From: Alternaria dauci
Taxonomy: Eukaryota; Ascomycota; Dothideomycetes; Pleosporales; Pleosporaceae
Length of the DNA: 64,000 nt
Reading direction: 5' to 3'
Assembly (NCBI RefSeq): GCF_042100115.1
Contig: NC_091279.1
Location: 1,240,001 to 1,304,000, forward strand
Part shown: positions 11,519 through 21,576 of the stretch, piece after piece
Numbering within the stretch: the first letter of the stretch is position 1
Layout: each line of letters starts with the position of its first letter
Notes under the pieces: model-generated
What the model was told of the DNA's origin: nothing
Seen by the model: only the letters and a program-made list of their open reading frames with translations
Databases searched by the model: none
Translations under genes and position numbers: made by a program

Positions 11519-13578
11519 ATGTCCTCCTCGTCCGCTCCCCCATCCGCTACCAAACAGTCCTCAACCATGGTAGGGACCGCAAATGCTGCCAACGCAGCAA
11601 AACAACAAGCTGCAGCAAAAATGCACCGTCGTTCACGATCAGGTAAGGACCACCCTTTCCATGTGCATGCAGGGATCCCGCGCATGGACAATCGACTAAC
11701 GGGAGCTCTGCAGGGTGCTTCACATGTCGCCTGCGACGGAAGAAGTGTGATGAAGGAAAACCATCTTGCCGTGCCTGCAAACACCTTGGTCTCAAGTGCG
11801 AATACAAGAGGCCAATGTGGTGGAGTAACAATGAGCAAAGGCGAACACAAAAAGAAGTCATCAAAAACATCATCAAGCGCACCAAGCTCAACGAGAAGAC
11901 AGCACAGAGCGGCGCCATGGGCACCAACACACCACCAAGCCTTTGCCATTCAATGCAAACCGCCGACACATTTTCGGACGGCGTCAGCTGCACCCGGGCA
12001 CCCTCTGTCGACTCCCAAAACTCGCTGGACTACAACTTCAACCCTCCCGTTGCATCCGACTTTTACAACTCGACAATGCCTCCCCCAATGTTCGCCCCAG
12101 CCTTCGCCCACCCAGGTCACTATGTGCCCTACGACATTGATATCAAGACCGAGAGCCAAATGTTCATCAACGACATCCCAACCCGTCGCGATTCCACACT
12201 ATCATCTTACAGTCACTACCAAACCCCACCAGCTGCTGGCAACATGTACCCTTCCGATGACTGGATACAGAAGGACTACTTTGAGCGCCGCGCGTCCTAC
12301 ATCGAGGAGCCTCTCGAATTCCCCATCTTTGATTACACCACCGGTGGTACTTTCAGCCCGTCTCACCAGCCGTCCATTCAGGTCGAAGACTGCGATCGCC
12401 ACCTTCTCAGCCATTTCCTCGAAAACATCATGCCCACAGCCTTTCCAGTCCTCGAGACAAATCAACCCGGCGCAGCACAACGCGATGTCATCATACCCGC
12501 GCTTGAGTCTAACAAAGCCTATCTGCACTGCTGTATGAGCATATCCGCGCTACACATGAAGACGACCCAGAACCTTGTGGGAGAACAGATCGACCAGGAC
12601 ATCCAGCGACATCGCGGTGAAACAGTCCAGCAGCTTACTGCGGCGCTCTACAGTGACAGCCAGCATGGCCAAACTCTTGAGGCCGCGCTTGGTATGATCT
12701 TTTTCCAGTGCTCAGTTGGCCGCTTCAACGACGGCCTCATGGATATCCCATGGCATGGCCATTTTGAAGCAGTTCAGAACCTTGTCCACAGGCTCGAGCT
12801 CCCTGCGCAGATGATTGCGATGAATGGACAAGCACATGCTCAGCCTCCATTCAACATGACACTAGCTTCTTGGATCGACATTCTCGGTGCTACTATGCTG
12901 GGCAGGACACCTTCTTTCGCTGACACTTACCGCGAGAAGCTTATCGCCGACGCTTCTTCTGGCCTTGCCGAACTCATGGGCTGCGAAGACCGGATCATGT
13001 ATCTGATTTCAGAGATTGCTTGTCTCGAGGCGCTAAAGAACGAGAATATGGACGTCGTGCAGCTCTGCGCGCACATCAAGCTCCTCGGTGAGCAAATCAG
13101 TTTGACTGAGCCTCCTCAGGGATCCCTCAACAGCGCCTACACGTCTACCGGGGAAATTCTTCCTAGGCAGCTTCGCCGCAACATGACCGCAGTCTACCGT
13201 TTAGCCGCCCGCATCTACTTGTGCAGCCTGGTGCCGGACTTTGACCGCACATCGCCCACATTCGTCAACCTAGTCAGCGCTCTCTGCAAGGCTATGGAGT
13301 ACATTCCTGCTGGTCCCGATGGATTCGACCGATCGCTCGTATGGCCACTTTTAGTCGCTGGCTCAATCTCAGTGCAGCAATCAGGATTCCGCAGCATGTT
13401 TGCGGAGCGCTCAGCCCTTTTGGGCGAAGCTGCAAACTTTGGCTCTTACGGAAGAGTCAAGAACCTCCTTGAGGAGGTATGGCGGGTCAACGACGACAAC
13501 CTTGCGAAAGGCGACACACGGAGTGTCCACTGGCGGGACATGATGCGACAGAAAAACTGGGACTTTTTGCTCATCTAA
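11519..13578 (+). CDS. Zn2Cys6 transcription factor of the Pro1/NosA/RosA type
   Basis: A nuclear DNA-binding regulator of 662 residues. Exons are 11519-11642 and 11714-13578; the 71-bp intron falls just before the zinc cluster. Six cysteines (43, 46, 53, 60, 63, 70) are spaced C-x2-C-x6-C-x6-C-x2-C-x6-C in CFTCRLRRKKCDEGKPSC and the following RACKHLGLKC. The next stretch, EYKRPMWWSNNEQRR, and the basic KNIIKRTKLNEK match what I remember of Sordaria Pro1 and Aspergillus NosA/RosA, regulators of fruiting-body development. From about residue 225 the protein has the all-helical fungal-specific regulatory domain (fungal_trans_2 type, starting near VEDCDRHLLSHFLENI). The start is the ATG at 11519, preceded by a Ser/Pro-rich leader. 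Membership of the zinc-cluster family is certain. The Pro1/NosA assignment comes from memory, without an alignment. Confidence 0.9.
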
Positions 13579-14457
13579 AAAGCCCGGATTTTCTGCTGGT
13601 ACGCATCCTGGTCTGTTGTCTCTCTTCGCAAACTACACTCTCTCTGTGTCTGATGTCCGCCATGCCTCTTCTTGGGATGACACGAAAAGCGTTTTGCTTG
13701 TTTCTTTACACATATATTTTCTTCACCACGATACCCACTTTTGTAATTCGGCTACCATTGGCTCAACGAGAGCGAGGTGGCATTTGTAGGGCGTAGCAGC
13801 ATCAATTGGATGGCGTTGGAAGGGACTTTACGGCTGACGATATCACGGTAGAACTCGGGGCCTACTTGCCCTGGGAGGTCGCGTGTGGGAAGGGGCACAG
13901 AAGGTGCAAGGGAAGCTAGCGCAGCACCCAGGCGCCTACATGTATAGTAGAGTTGTATGGGGTTCAAGTGCGAGCGCCCATAGATGGAGGGGGAATGAAT
14001 GAAGATGAAACAAGCGTATCGCTCACGGCTGCAAAGCATCGATTGTGCATATGTGAAGATGATTGGCTGCCACAGTTGGAGAGGGAAAACTGACATAGCC
14101 CCAGGTGTGGCGCGACAGCTGCTCGTGCCCGTTGCTGAAGAGATGCCATTCTAATTTTAGCGAGGAACATGGGGCGGACTGCGAAGCTGCACGTCGACGC
14201 GTACAGCAACAGACGACCAGCACGACGACGTTTCCAGATCGCCATCGAAGTCGGAAGAAGGTAGCGGTGGGTGCATCTAGCCTCTGTCTCGACTGCATCG
14301 CGTCCCACGCCGTCGAATACGGGCCCGTCCATGACTATCATTTTGCCGTTGCCGTTATTAACACCCAGACTCGTATTCCGCCCCCACCTATTTGTATAGT
14401 CGTACTGTACCGTTCCGCCTGCATCGCGCTCTCGACGTCCAAACTCCACCTTTCCCA
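13579..14457. other. Intergenic region, 880 bp
   Basis: Contains the 3' flank of the zinc-cluster gene and the promoter of the next gene, both on the + strand. The open frames present are shadows without support. Confidence 0.6.
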
Positions 14458-15609
14458 ATGGCGGCTCCAGCCACGGTTCCCTTTACCTCTGTCGACACCA
14501 CGACGCGGCAGCCAGCTCAGGATGAGGTCGAGTCGCCGAGCATCTCGAGCACTAATGCGCTTGCCCGCTACGAATACGAGGCGGGCCATGGCGATACCAC
14601 AACCGGCACCAAGATCCTGATGGTCGAGTGGGAGGACGACGACACAACGCGGGGAGTGCGGGGAGACTGGCACATATCGTGGGACGGCAGCACGCGTGTT
14701 CTGCCCGCCAACGACCAGCCTGCCAACGACGTGAACCGCATGTATTTCCTGCTGCCCCCGGGTGTCGCGGTACCTACAAGCGTTACACTCACGCTACGAC
14801 CACACGACGCTAGTATATCGCCTGTGGTCTGGCACACAAATCCTCTGCCCGCCTTGTTCCCTCCTGAATTGGGAGCATCCGCGCGTGCGGCAGGCAAGAA
14901 GGGCGTCTTGCACACCATCTGGGCCAAGAAGAGGCTGCAGGTGCTGCAGAAAGAAATTGAAGCCGAATCGCGTAACAATATCGAAGGCGTTGGTCTGCTC
15001 ATGGTGGTGCAGGAGAAGGAATGGATCGAATCAACGTTTGGCGTAAACGCCAAACCAGCGGGTCTCAGTATCTCGCTGGGCGAGGCCACGTTGGCCCCAA
15101 TGAAGGGCCCAGCCAGTCCACGATCACCAGGTGGAGGACGGCTGATGGACAAGCTGGCTGGCCTGCGACTAGGTACGAGCGACAAGGATCTCACACCCAC
15201 CAGCAGCGCGCCAGGCTTCTCAAATCCCCTCTCGCCCGAGTCGTCGGATATCGCCATTAGTTCATTTTCCGTCTTCAAAGGAGCAAACCCGTCGGCACTT
15301 GCCGCGAGACCTCCACAGCAGCCACAGTCTCAATCAGCTGCGCCGCCTCGCAGGGTTGCTGCACAAGCCCCTCCGCAGTTCATTACAGAACAACAAGGCG
15401 GTAGTATCATGGGCTCTTTGAACGCTCTGTCTAACTCTGCGCCTGTCTTTCAATCACGAGGCTCATCTGGACCTGCAGACGAGGATGACAAGGATGATGG
15501 GCTCTTCGCTCTACCTATAAGTCCGAGAAGTCCTGAAGTGGGGAAAAGCCCATTTTCTTTTGCAGTAAACGAGACAGCGCCTTTCTTGAAGGAGGAGAGT
15601 GCTGTTTGA
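14458..15609 (+). CDS. Conserved fungal protein of unknown function
   Basis: A 383-residue single-exon protein starting at the ATG at 14458; the frame is open further upstream but has no ATG there. The N-terminal ~190 residues look globular: an acidic TKILMVEWEDDD segment, GDWHISWDGSTRVL, RMYFLLPPGVAVP, then a helical stretch (GKKGVLHTIWAKKRLQVL and KEIEAESRNNIEGVG). The C-terminal half is Ser/Pro/Gln-rich and probably disordered, with several SPRSP-type sites that could be kinase targets. There is no signal peptide or membrane segment, so a cytosolic or nuclear location is likely. I do not recognise a named family and assign no function. It is co-oriented with PRP39 606 bp downstream. Confidence 0.8.
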   Translation: MAAPATVPFTSVDTTTRQPAQDEVESPSISSTNALARYEYEAGHGDTTTGTKILMVEWEDDDTTRGVRGDWHISWDGSTRVLPANDQPANDVNRMYFLLPPGVAVPTSVTLTLRPHDASISPVVWHTNPLPALFPPELGASARAAGKKGVLHTIWAKKRLQVLQKEIEAESRNNIEGVGLLMVVQEKEWIESTFGVNAKPAGLSISLGEATLAPMKGPASPRSPGGGRLMDKLAGLRLGTSDKDLTPTSSAPGFSNPLSPESSDIAISSFSVFKGANPSALAARPPQQPQSQSAAPPRRVAAQAPPQFITEQQGGSIMGSLNALSNSAPVFQSRGSSGPADEDDKDDGLFALPISPRSPEVGKSPFSFAVNETAPFLKEESAV

Positions 15610-16215
15610 TACGGTCGTAGATGGGTTCACGTGTGCGCTCGAGTGTGCGTCTGAGTGTGGTGTGGATGCGCTGTGTCAGGCAAAGGGCACCATGTAGCCC
15701 TATTATTAAAGTGATACCTTGGCGGCTTTGTTGTGTCTGCGAGTTTTGATCGTAGCCGGAATCAACACGGGCGAGATTTATGTTATCACAATTGCATTGT
15801 TGTGGCGTGAAGACGGTCAGATAGATATTTGATATATTTGGTTGAGGGTGCGCCCAAGTTTCGTCGAAGCGCTTGCAGTAATCCCAAATGTCTCGCGAGA
15901 TGCGTCCACGAAATGTTTGTTGCTGCTGGTCTCGAGTGACTTGTAGGCGTAATTGCACGTGTTGGCTGCAGAGTCTATGTCGATATGGCTGCACGTGCTA
16001 GGCAAGCCTTACCAACCTTGGAAGACGCTAGAGAGCACCGCTGACGAAAGTTCCCGACGCGAACCTGGGCGCAACTTCCACGGTACGAGTCGCAAAGCTC
16101 TCAACACCTACACCTAATCACCCACCCACCCACTCATCCTCCTCCTCCGTCGCACCCCACTCTCCCCCTCGACCACGAGACACGTGTCATCAACACCGAG
16201 TCGACGCGCGACAAA
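15610..16215. other. Intergenic region, 606 bp
   Basis: 3' flank of the preceding gene and promoter of PRP39. The last 100 bp before the PRP39 ATG are C-rich (repeated CACCCAC and CTCC), typical of a fungal 5' leader. Nothing else was seen. Confidence 0.55.
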
Positions 16216-18559
16216 ATGTTGACTACTGGACGCGGCAGCATTGCCCAGATACATTACACTGGCGAGGAAGCTGCGGGTGAGATCAACAAGCTTCTCAGCG
16301 CAGTCGTACGTACTGCCCCACGTGATGGCGAGACTCGTGCTGACCCATCTACAGGTAGAGAACGAAGACGACTTTGAGAGATGGGAGGCGCTCGTCACTC
16401 GTGCCTCTGACCTCGAGGGCGGCGTCACCCGCAATTCCAGCCCGTCCGCCATCGAACTCGTGCGCAACGTATACGACTGCTTTCTGACAAAGTTCCCGCT
16501 CTTCTTCGGATACTGGAAGAAGTATGCTGACCTCGAGTTCTCTATTGGTGGCACCGAGACTGCCGAGATGGTCTACGAGCGTGGCGTCTCGTGCATTACA
16601 TCTTCAGTAGACCTGTGGGCCAATTACTGCACCTTCAAGATGGACACGTCGCATGACAATGACATTATTCGAGAGTAAGTCTTGCCTTTTCTCCCCTTCC
16701 CTTCCCTCCCCTCCCCTCCCCGATCCCCAATTCGGAGGCTCAATCTCGCCGTAGTCAGCGGGAAGTCGTGCGCAGTTTGGCACTGCGTTTTCAGGTATGA
16801 CATGGTCTTGCTGCATACCGTTTGGTGCACCTCCTCATTGCCCTATTGTACTGTGCCCCACCAAAGAGCGATATGGTACACTGCGAGCCTGAAGTCGATG
16901 GCCTTGCCTTCCCCCATGTTGGCATGATAGGTTACTTTGCAACATCATCCCCTCCTGTCCCTTCCCATTGCTTGCTTTCACAATACTGACCTAGCAGTCT
17001 GTTCGAGCGCGGTGCCCACTTTGTTGGTCTTGACTTCCAGAGCCATCCATTCTGGGACAAGTACATCGAGTTTGAAGAGCGCATCGGAGAGCCATCCAAT
17101 GTCTCCAAGATCTACAGCCGCGTGCTACATCTTCCCATCTACCAGTTTGCCCGATACTACGAAAAATTCTCCGTCTTGCTTAACAATCGACCAGTCGATG
17201 AGTTGGTCGACCCCGATACCCTCGAGACGATGAAGAACGCGGTTCAGCTGGAGAACCAGGGACAGCCCGAGAAGCCAGTGCTTGAGGTGGAGCGACAACT
17301 GCGTACCAAGATTCACGAGTACTACTATGCCGAATACACCAAGACGCAGCAGGACGTGACCAACCGCTGGACCTTTGAACAAACCATCAAGAGGGCGTAC
17401 TTCCACGTCACAGAGCTTGAAGATGCAGAGCTTGAAAACTGGCGCAAGTATCTAGAGTACGAAGAGAAGCAGGGCGACTTCGAGCGCACCTCCTTCCTGT
17501 ATGAGCGCTGTCTCGTTGCTTGCGCACTCTACGATGAGTTCTGGCTGCGATATGCCCGCTGGATGTTCTCGCAGGGCAAAGAGGAAAATGCGAGGATCAT
17601 CTACATGCGAGCCAGTTGCATATTCGTACCCATCTCGGCCCCTGCGATACGCCTGAACTGGGCCCGCTTTGAAGAAAAGCTTGGTCGTATTTCTGTCGCT
17701 CGCGATATCTACTTGTCCATGCTGGATGAGGCCCCCGAACATACCGAGACCCTCATTGCTCTGGCGGGTGTAGAGCGACGCCACGAAGGCAACGATGCCG
17801 CGGTCCGTCTTCTGGAGGAGCACATCGGCCGTTCAAACAACCACATTGGCGGCATACTGTCAGCCGAGCAGGCACGTATACTCTGGCAATGCAAGGGCAA
17901 TGTCGATGAGGCCCGCCAAGTGTTCAAGGACAAGCACGAGCGATTCTCTGACTCGCGCGAGTTTTGGGTCAAATACCTTGAGTTTGAAGTCGCTCAACCC
18001 TCGCCCGATCAGGAAGAAGCTCACACTCGGATAAAGGCAGTTCACGATCTGATGCGCACCAAGGGACGCTTCTCACCAGACGTCTCAAAGGAACTCTCAC
18101 ACTACTACATGACTTATCTTCTGGATCGTGGAGGCAAGGATGCAGCCGAGGAGTACATGCAGCTGGATAAGGATGTTAACGGGTATGTATCATCTGCTAA
18201 GAGCGACTCCTCCCAAATCCCTCCCCAGAAGAAACGGAAAAGCCAGCCTCACAACGCAGCAAACAAACGTCAGCGCAAATAGTTGTGCATTAGGTGTCCT
18301 CAGCACGAGGCTGCGACGCGAGTTGCGAGTCGTCTCATGACAGCACTCTAGTGTTCATCATACCCCCTTCTTCAACCTTTTAGTATCTACCATTTTTCTG
18401 CACCACACGACCACTAGCAAAACGTAATACACCACACTTCTCGTTATCTTGTTGTGCTTGCTAACGTTATGTTTCCGTTACAGTGTAAAGCAGATGGAAG
18501 ACGTCGCTGCAGCTCCTCCTGTTGCGCCTTCGAAGCCTAGTCACCGAACCCGCTTCTAG
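16216..18559 (+). CDS. PRP39: Pre-mRNA splicing factor Prp39 (U1 snRNP, HAT repeats)
   Basis: U1 snRNP subunit needed for commitment of pre-mRNA to splicing. Exons are 16216-16305, 16355-16674, 16998-18182 and 18484-18559, giving 556 residues in frame. The protein is almost entirely HAT (half-TPR) repeats, recognisable by recurring W-x-x-Y/F and aromatic pairs, for example FFGYWKKYADLEF, HPFWDKYIEFEERIG, ENWRKYLEYEEKQGDF, FWLRYARWMFSQG and REFWVKYLEFEV. The sequence around RVLHLPIYQFARYYEKF and the closing EEYMQLDKDVNG match the family. Intron 2 is long (323 bp) with an early C/T-rich tract. After LDKDVNG the reading is ambiguous. I chose splicing to the short last exon ending PSKPSHRTRF. If intron 3 is retained, the frame continues 100 bp to a stop at 18280-18282, adding a lysine/arginine-rich tail. 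Family identity is secure; the C-terminus is not. Confidence 0.9.
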
Positions 18560-19144
18560 GAGTGCGATAGTATCTTGGTATGCACCTCTCCGATTTTCTT
18601 ACGCATTGATTTACTGACGGTGATGCCCAGACGAGGTGTGCTTATCCCCAATTGCTTGAGCTTTTCGCTGTATGCGAATATCACGCTCCAAAATAATGTC
18701 TGATCAGCTGCGTCACGAATCACACCGATACGACACGACCCGATGCTATGCCATATCGAGGTCGATGCCGTTCTGAAGGGTATGCTTCAAATCTGGATAG
18801 ACCCGCGCAGTCCATGCCACGTCATAGGTAAAACACTTTCCACCTTTCTTGATTTTTTCTGTTTACACTGTAAAATGTTTGGGCGTTGTATTCCTTCTGA
18901 TAAGACCTTGGCGACATGACGGGAGATATGTGTAAGAGACGTTGAGTTTGCTTGGGTAGCGTCAGATCGCTAGGCTGCTCATATCGAGTTGCATCTGTAC
19001 AAAAGATAATCAAAAATTCGCTCAAGATCCAAAATGACTTCATGCACGGCAAGGTTTCGTGTATATGTTAGCATTACACGAAATTATTTGTGACACACGG
19101 CCACTATGAGGCTGTGGCACTATAGCTACCTCCTCCCATTTTAT
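18560..19144. other. Convergent intergenic region between PRP39 and the gamma-glutamyltransferase gene
   Basis: 585 bp holding both 3' ends. No additional gene was seen. Confidence 0.6.
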
Positions 19145-20943
19145 TCAGACAGCGAACCCACCGCTATTCTTCTGCCTAGGCTCACCAGCAGCTTCGAAGG
19201 TTCCATTAGTCAAGCGTCTCAGACCCTGCGCTGTACTTGAACCAGGCGCAACCCAGGTAACATTGCTTCCTAGCTCCTTCAAGAAAGCCGTGGTTCCGTT
19301 GTCGAACCCATACTCGAAGCTCACTTGCGCAGGCACCAGCTGATCATGAATTCTTGGTTTAGCTAGCGCCTCTGCCGTCGTCAGCTCTCCATCCAGGATG
19401 TGGATCAAATTCTGGATCGTGGCCGTGATGATACGACTGCCACCGGCAGCGCCGATAGCGACGTAGAAAGCGTTTGCGATAGACGACGAGTTTAGATGTT
19501 CGACGATTACAGGGGAGATGGAGGAAAGGGGGCGTTTTCCGGGACGAATGAAGTTGGCAGGGGACGGAATGTATCCAAAAGCGTTGGTCGTGTTCGGGAT
19601 ACTGAAGTCGTTCATCTCATTATTCATAATGACACCAGTTTCTGGGACAACGAGCTTGCTTCCAAAGAGCAGGTTCACAGTTGTCGTTAGTGTGACGGCC
19701 ATGCCGCTCTTGTCTGCAGTTACAACGTGGCTTGTTCCGGGTGTTTCGAGGGATTCGAGACCAGCGGGGTTGTAGTAGGCCACGTCGAAGGTTTTTGTGT
19801 CGGAAATTTTGGAGCGGACCTCTTTGGCTGTGGCTTCAGACATCATTTGCTCTTGATATGCGTCTATTCCGTCGAGGAATAGAGGGTCACCTAGTTCAGC
19901 GCGCATGCCGTAGGCGAATCTCATGCTTTCGTCGAGGCGGTGGGTGGTGAGGTTGATGTTTTCTGGGTTTCCGACTTCAGAATAGCCTTCCATAATCTTA
20001 AGGGTGGCGAGAGCGACCTCTCCTCCCGAGGGTGCGCTGCAGGCTGTGAGCTTGTAGTCGCGGTATTTTATGGTGGATGGCTTGCGGATGGCGACAGTGT
20101 AGTTGGAAAGGTCATCAAGGGTCATGGTTCCATTGGCAGCTTGAAGTGCCCGGATAGTGGCTTCTGCAATAGGACCATTGTAGAATGCGTCTGGACCGTC
20201 CTTGGCAATGGTTTCGAGTGTGTCGGCATAGCGTTTCCGCGTAATGGTCTCGTTGAGCTTGAGCAGACGTCCATTGGGCGCAAAATCAATGGCAAAATCA
20301 ACGTCGTCGACCAAGAAGTTGGACGAGGAGGTGGCAGAGACCATGTACTTGACTAGGTCTTCGTTCACTCGCCAGCCATTCCTGGCCACCTTTACAGCTG
20401 GGGTGAGGACAGTGGCCCATGGCAAGACACCGTAGTTCTCGTGAAGATGTTGAAGGCCGCGCAATTCACCGGGGACTCCTGAAGCGAGACCGCCATTGAT
20501 GCTTGCGTTTGTGTTGTTCTTGTACATGTCTTCAAATGCAGCGGCTGGCGCTGTCTCGCGAAAGTCGATGAACTCGTATGTGCCGTTTGGTGCTCGTACA
20601 AGCATGAAACCTCCTCCGCCGATACCTGTACGTGATTAACAAGGAGCCAAGTGAGTTCTTTTTACACGGAATTCTTACCAGAATGGTACATGCCGACAAC
20701 GCCTACACATGCTACAGTGCCGACCATGGCATCTGCGGCATTTCCACCCAACTTCAACAACTCAATACCGATATGACTGCAGATATCGCTCTCCGAGGCG
20801 ACAGCACCCAACTCGCCTTCCTTCAGAATGGGCTTGGAAGGGTAATCTGGCGACCATGATTCTCCGCTCTTGACAGGAGTACCCAAGGCACTTTGAAGCG
20901 TCAAGAGGCCGGTGAAGCACTTGACCAGCGATCCGCGCGCCAT
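19145..20943 (-). CDS. Gamma-glutamyltransferase (glutathione hydrolase)
   Basis: N-terminal nucleophile hydrolase that removes or transfers the gamma-glutamyl group of glutathione, in the secretory/vacuolar space. Exons are 20679-20943 and 19145-20625, giving 581 residues. Residues 1-21 (MARGSLVKCFTGLLTLQSALG) form a signal peptide. An ATG 27 codons upstream at 21024 is in frame, but it would bury the signal sequence, so I prefer 20943. Landmarks are the large-subunit start (EGELGAVASESDICSHIG), GGNAADAM, the spliced HSGIGGGGFMLVR, and the catalytic threonine at the autocleavage point in ETPGTSHVVTAD (about Thr386). The small subunit follows, with the substrate loop GAAGGSRII. Many N-x-S/T sites fit a secreted glycoprotein. 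The length is normal for the family and nothing is broken. It is divergent from MSH3 across 633 bp. Confidence 0.94.
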
Positions 20944-21576
20944 ATTTGCAGCAGCACAGTATTGACGAAAGGACAGAGGAAGAACAAGCTCACCAAGGCT
21001 ACGAGAGGCGAACCATGGGCTCATGGTGCAGGTTATATACTAGCCGAAGTCGGCTTGGTGGATCCAGAGTTGCGACGGTAATGACTTGTAATGGAAAGCG
21101 CTACGACGATTTGGGAAGCTGCAAAAGCCCGAGGCTGGGATTGCGTGCGCAGCAGTCGAAATGCACCATTGCGAACGGGCCGAGTGGACACGGTCAGGTA
21201 ATAATGTAGTTGTGGAACGGACGACCAGTTCGGCCTATCCAGATAACAAAGCCGGGCCGTTGTTGGTCAGAGATAACCGCGGGTGATAACGGCGGTGGCA
21301 TTGGGGGATTTGTATGAGCAAAGAGAAATGCTGGCGGGTAGTGCTGTATGCAGTACGACTCAGTTCGTCGTTGGTGCAGAACTGACGCCAGTGTGGGCAA
21401 GACACCAGGCTTCTGCCAGACGCGTGGGTAAGCAAGGTGGTTGCCAAGTGTGTGGGTGAGGGCTGCATAACGTGACACCGTGATGTAACCGAGAGCTGGT
21501 CGCGTTGCCAGCCTCACGCGTCTCCAGCTTTCTCCACAGGCACATCGCGTAGCCTCACAACCCCGCGAACCACCCA
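20944..21576. other. Divergent promoter region between gamma-glutamyltransferase and MSH3
   Basis: 633 bp containing both promoters; the first 81 bp could be coding if the upstream ATG at 21024 is used. No other gene was seen. Confidence 0.6.

Noticed and set aside
14392..14457. Upstream extension of the unknown protein at 14458
   Set aside because: The extended frame starts with TTG rather than ATG; the first ATG is at 14458.
20944..21024. Upstream in-frame ATG of gamma-glutamyltransferase
   Set aside because: Would place 27 residues before a clear signal peptide; the ATG at 20943 is the better start, though not proven.
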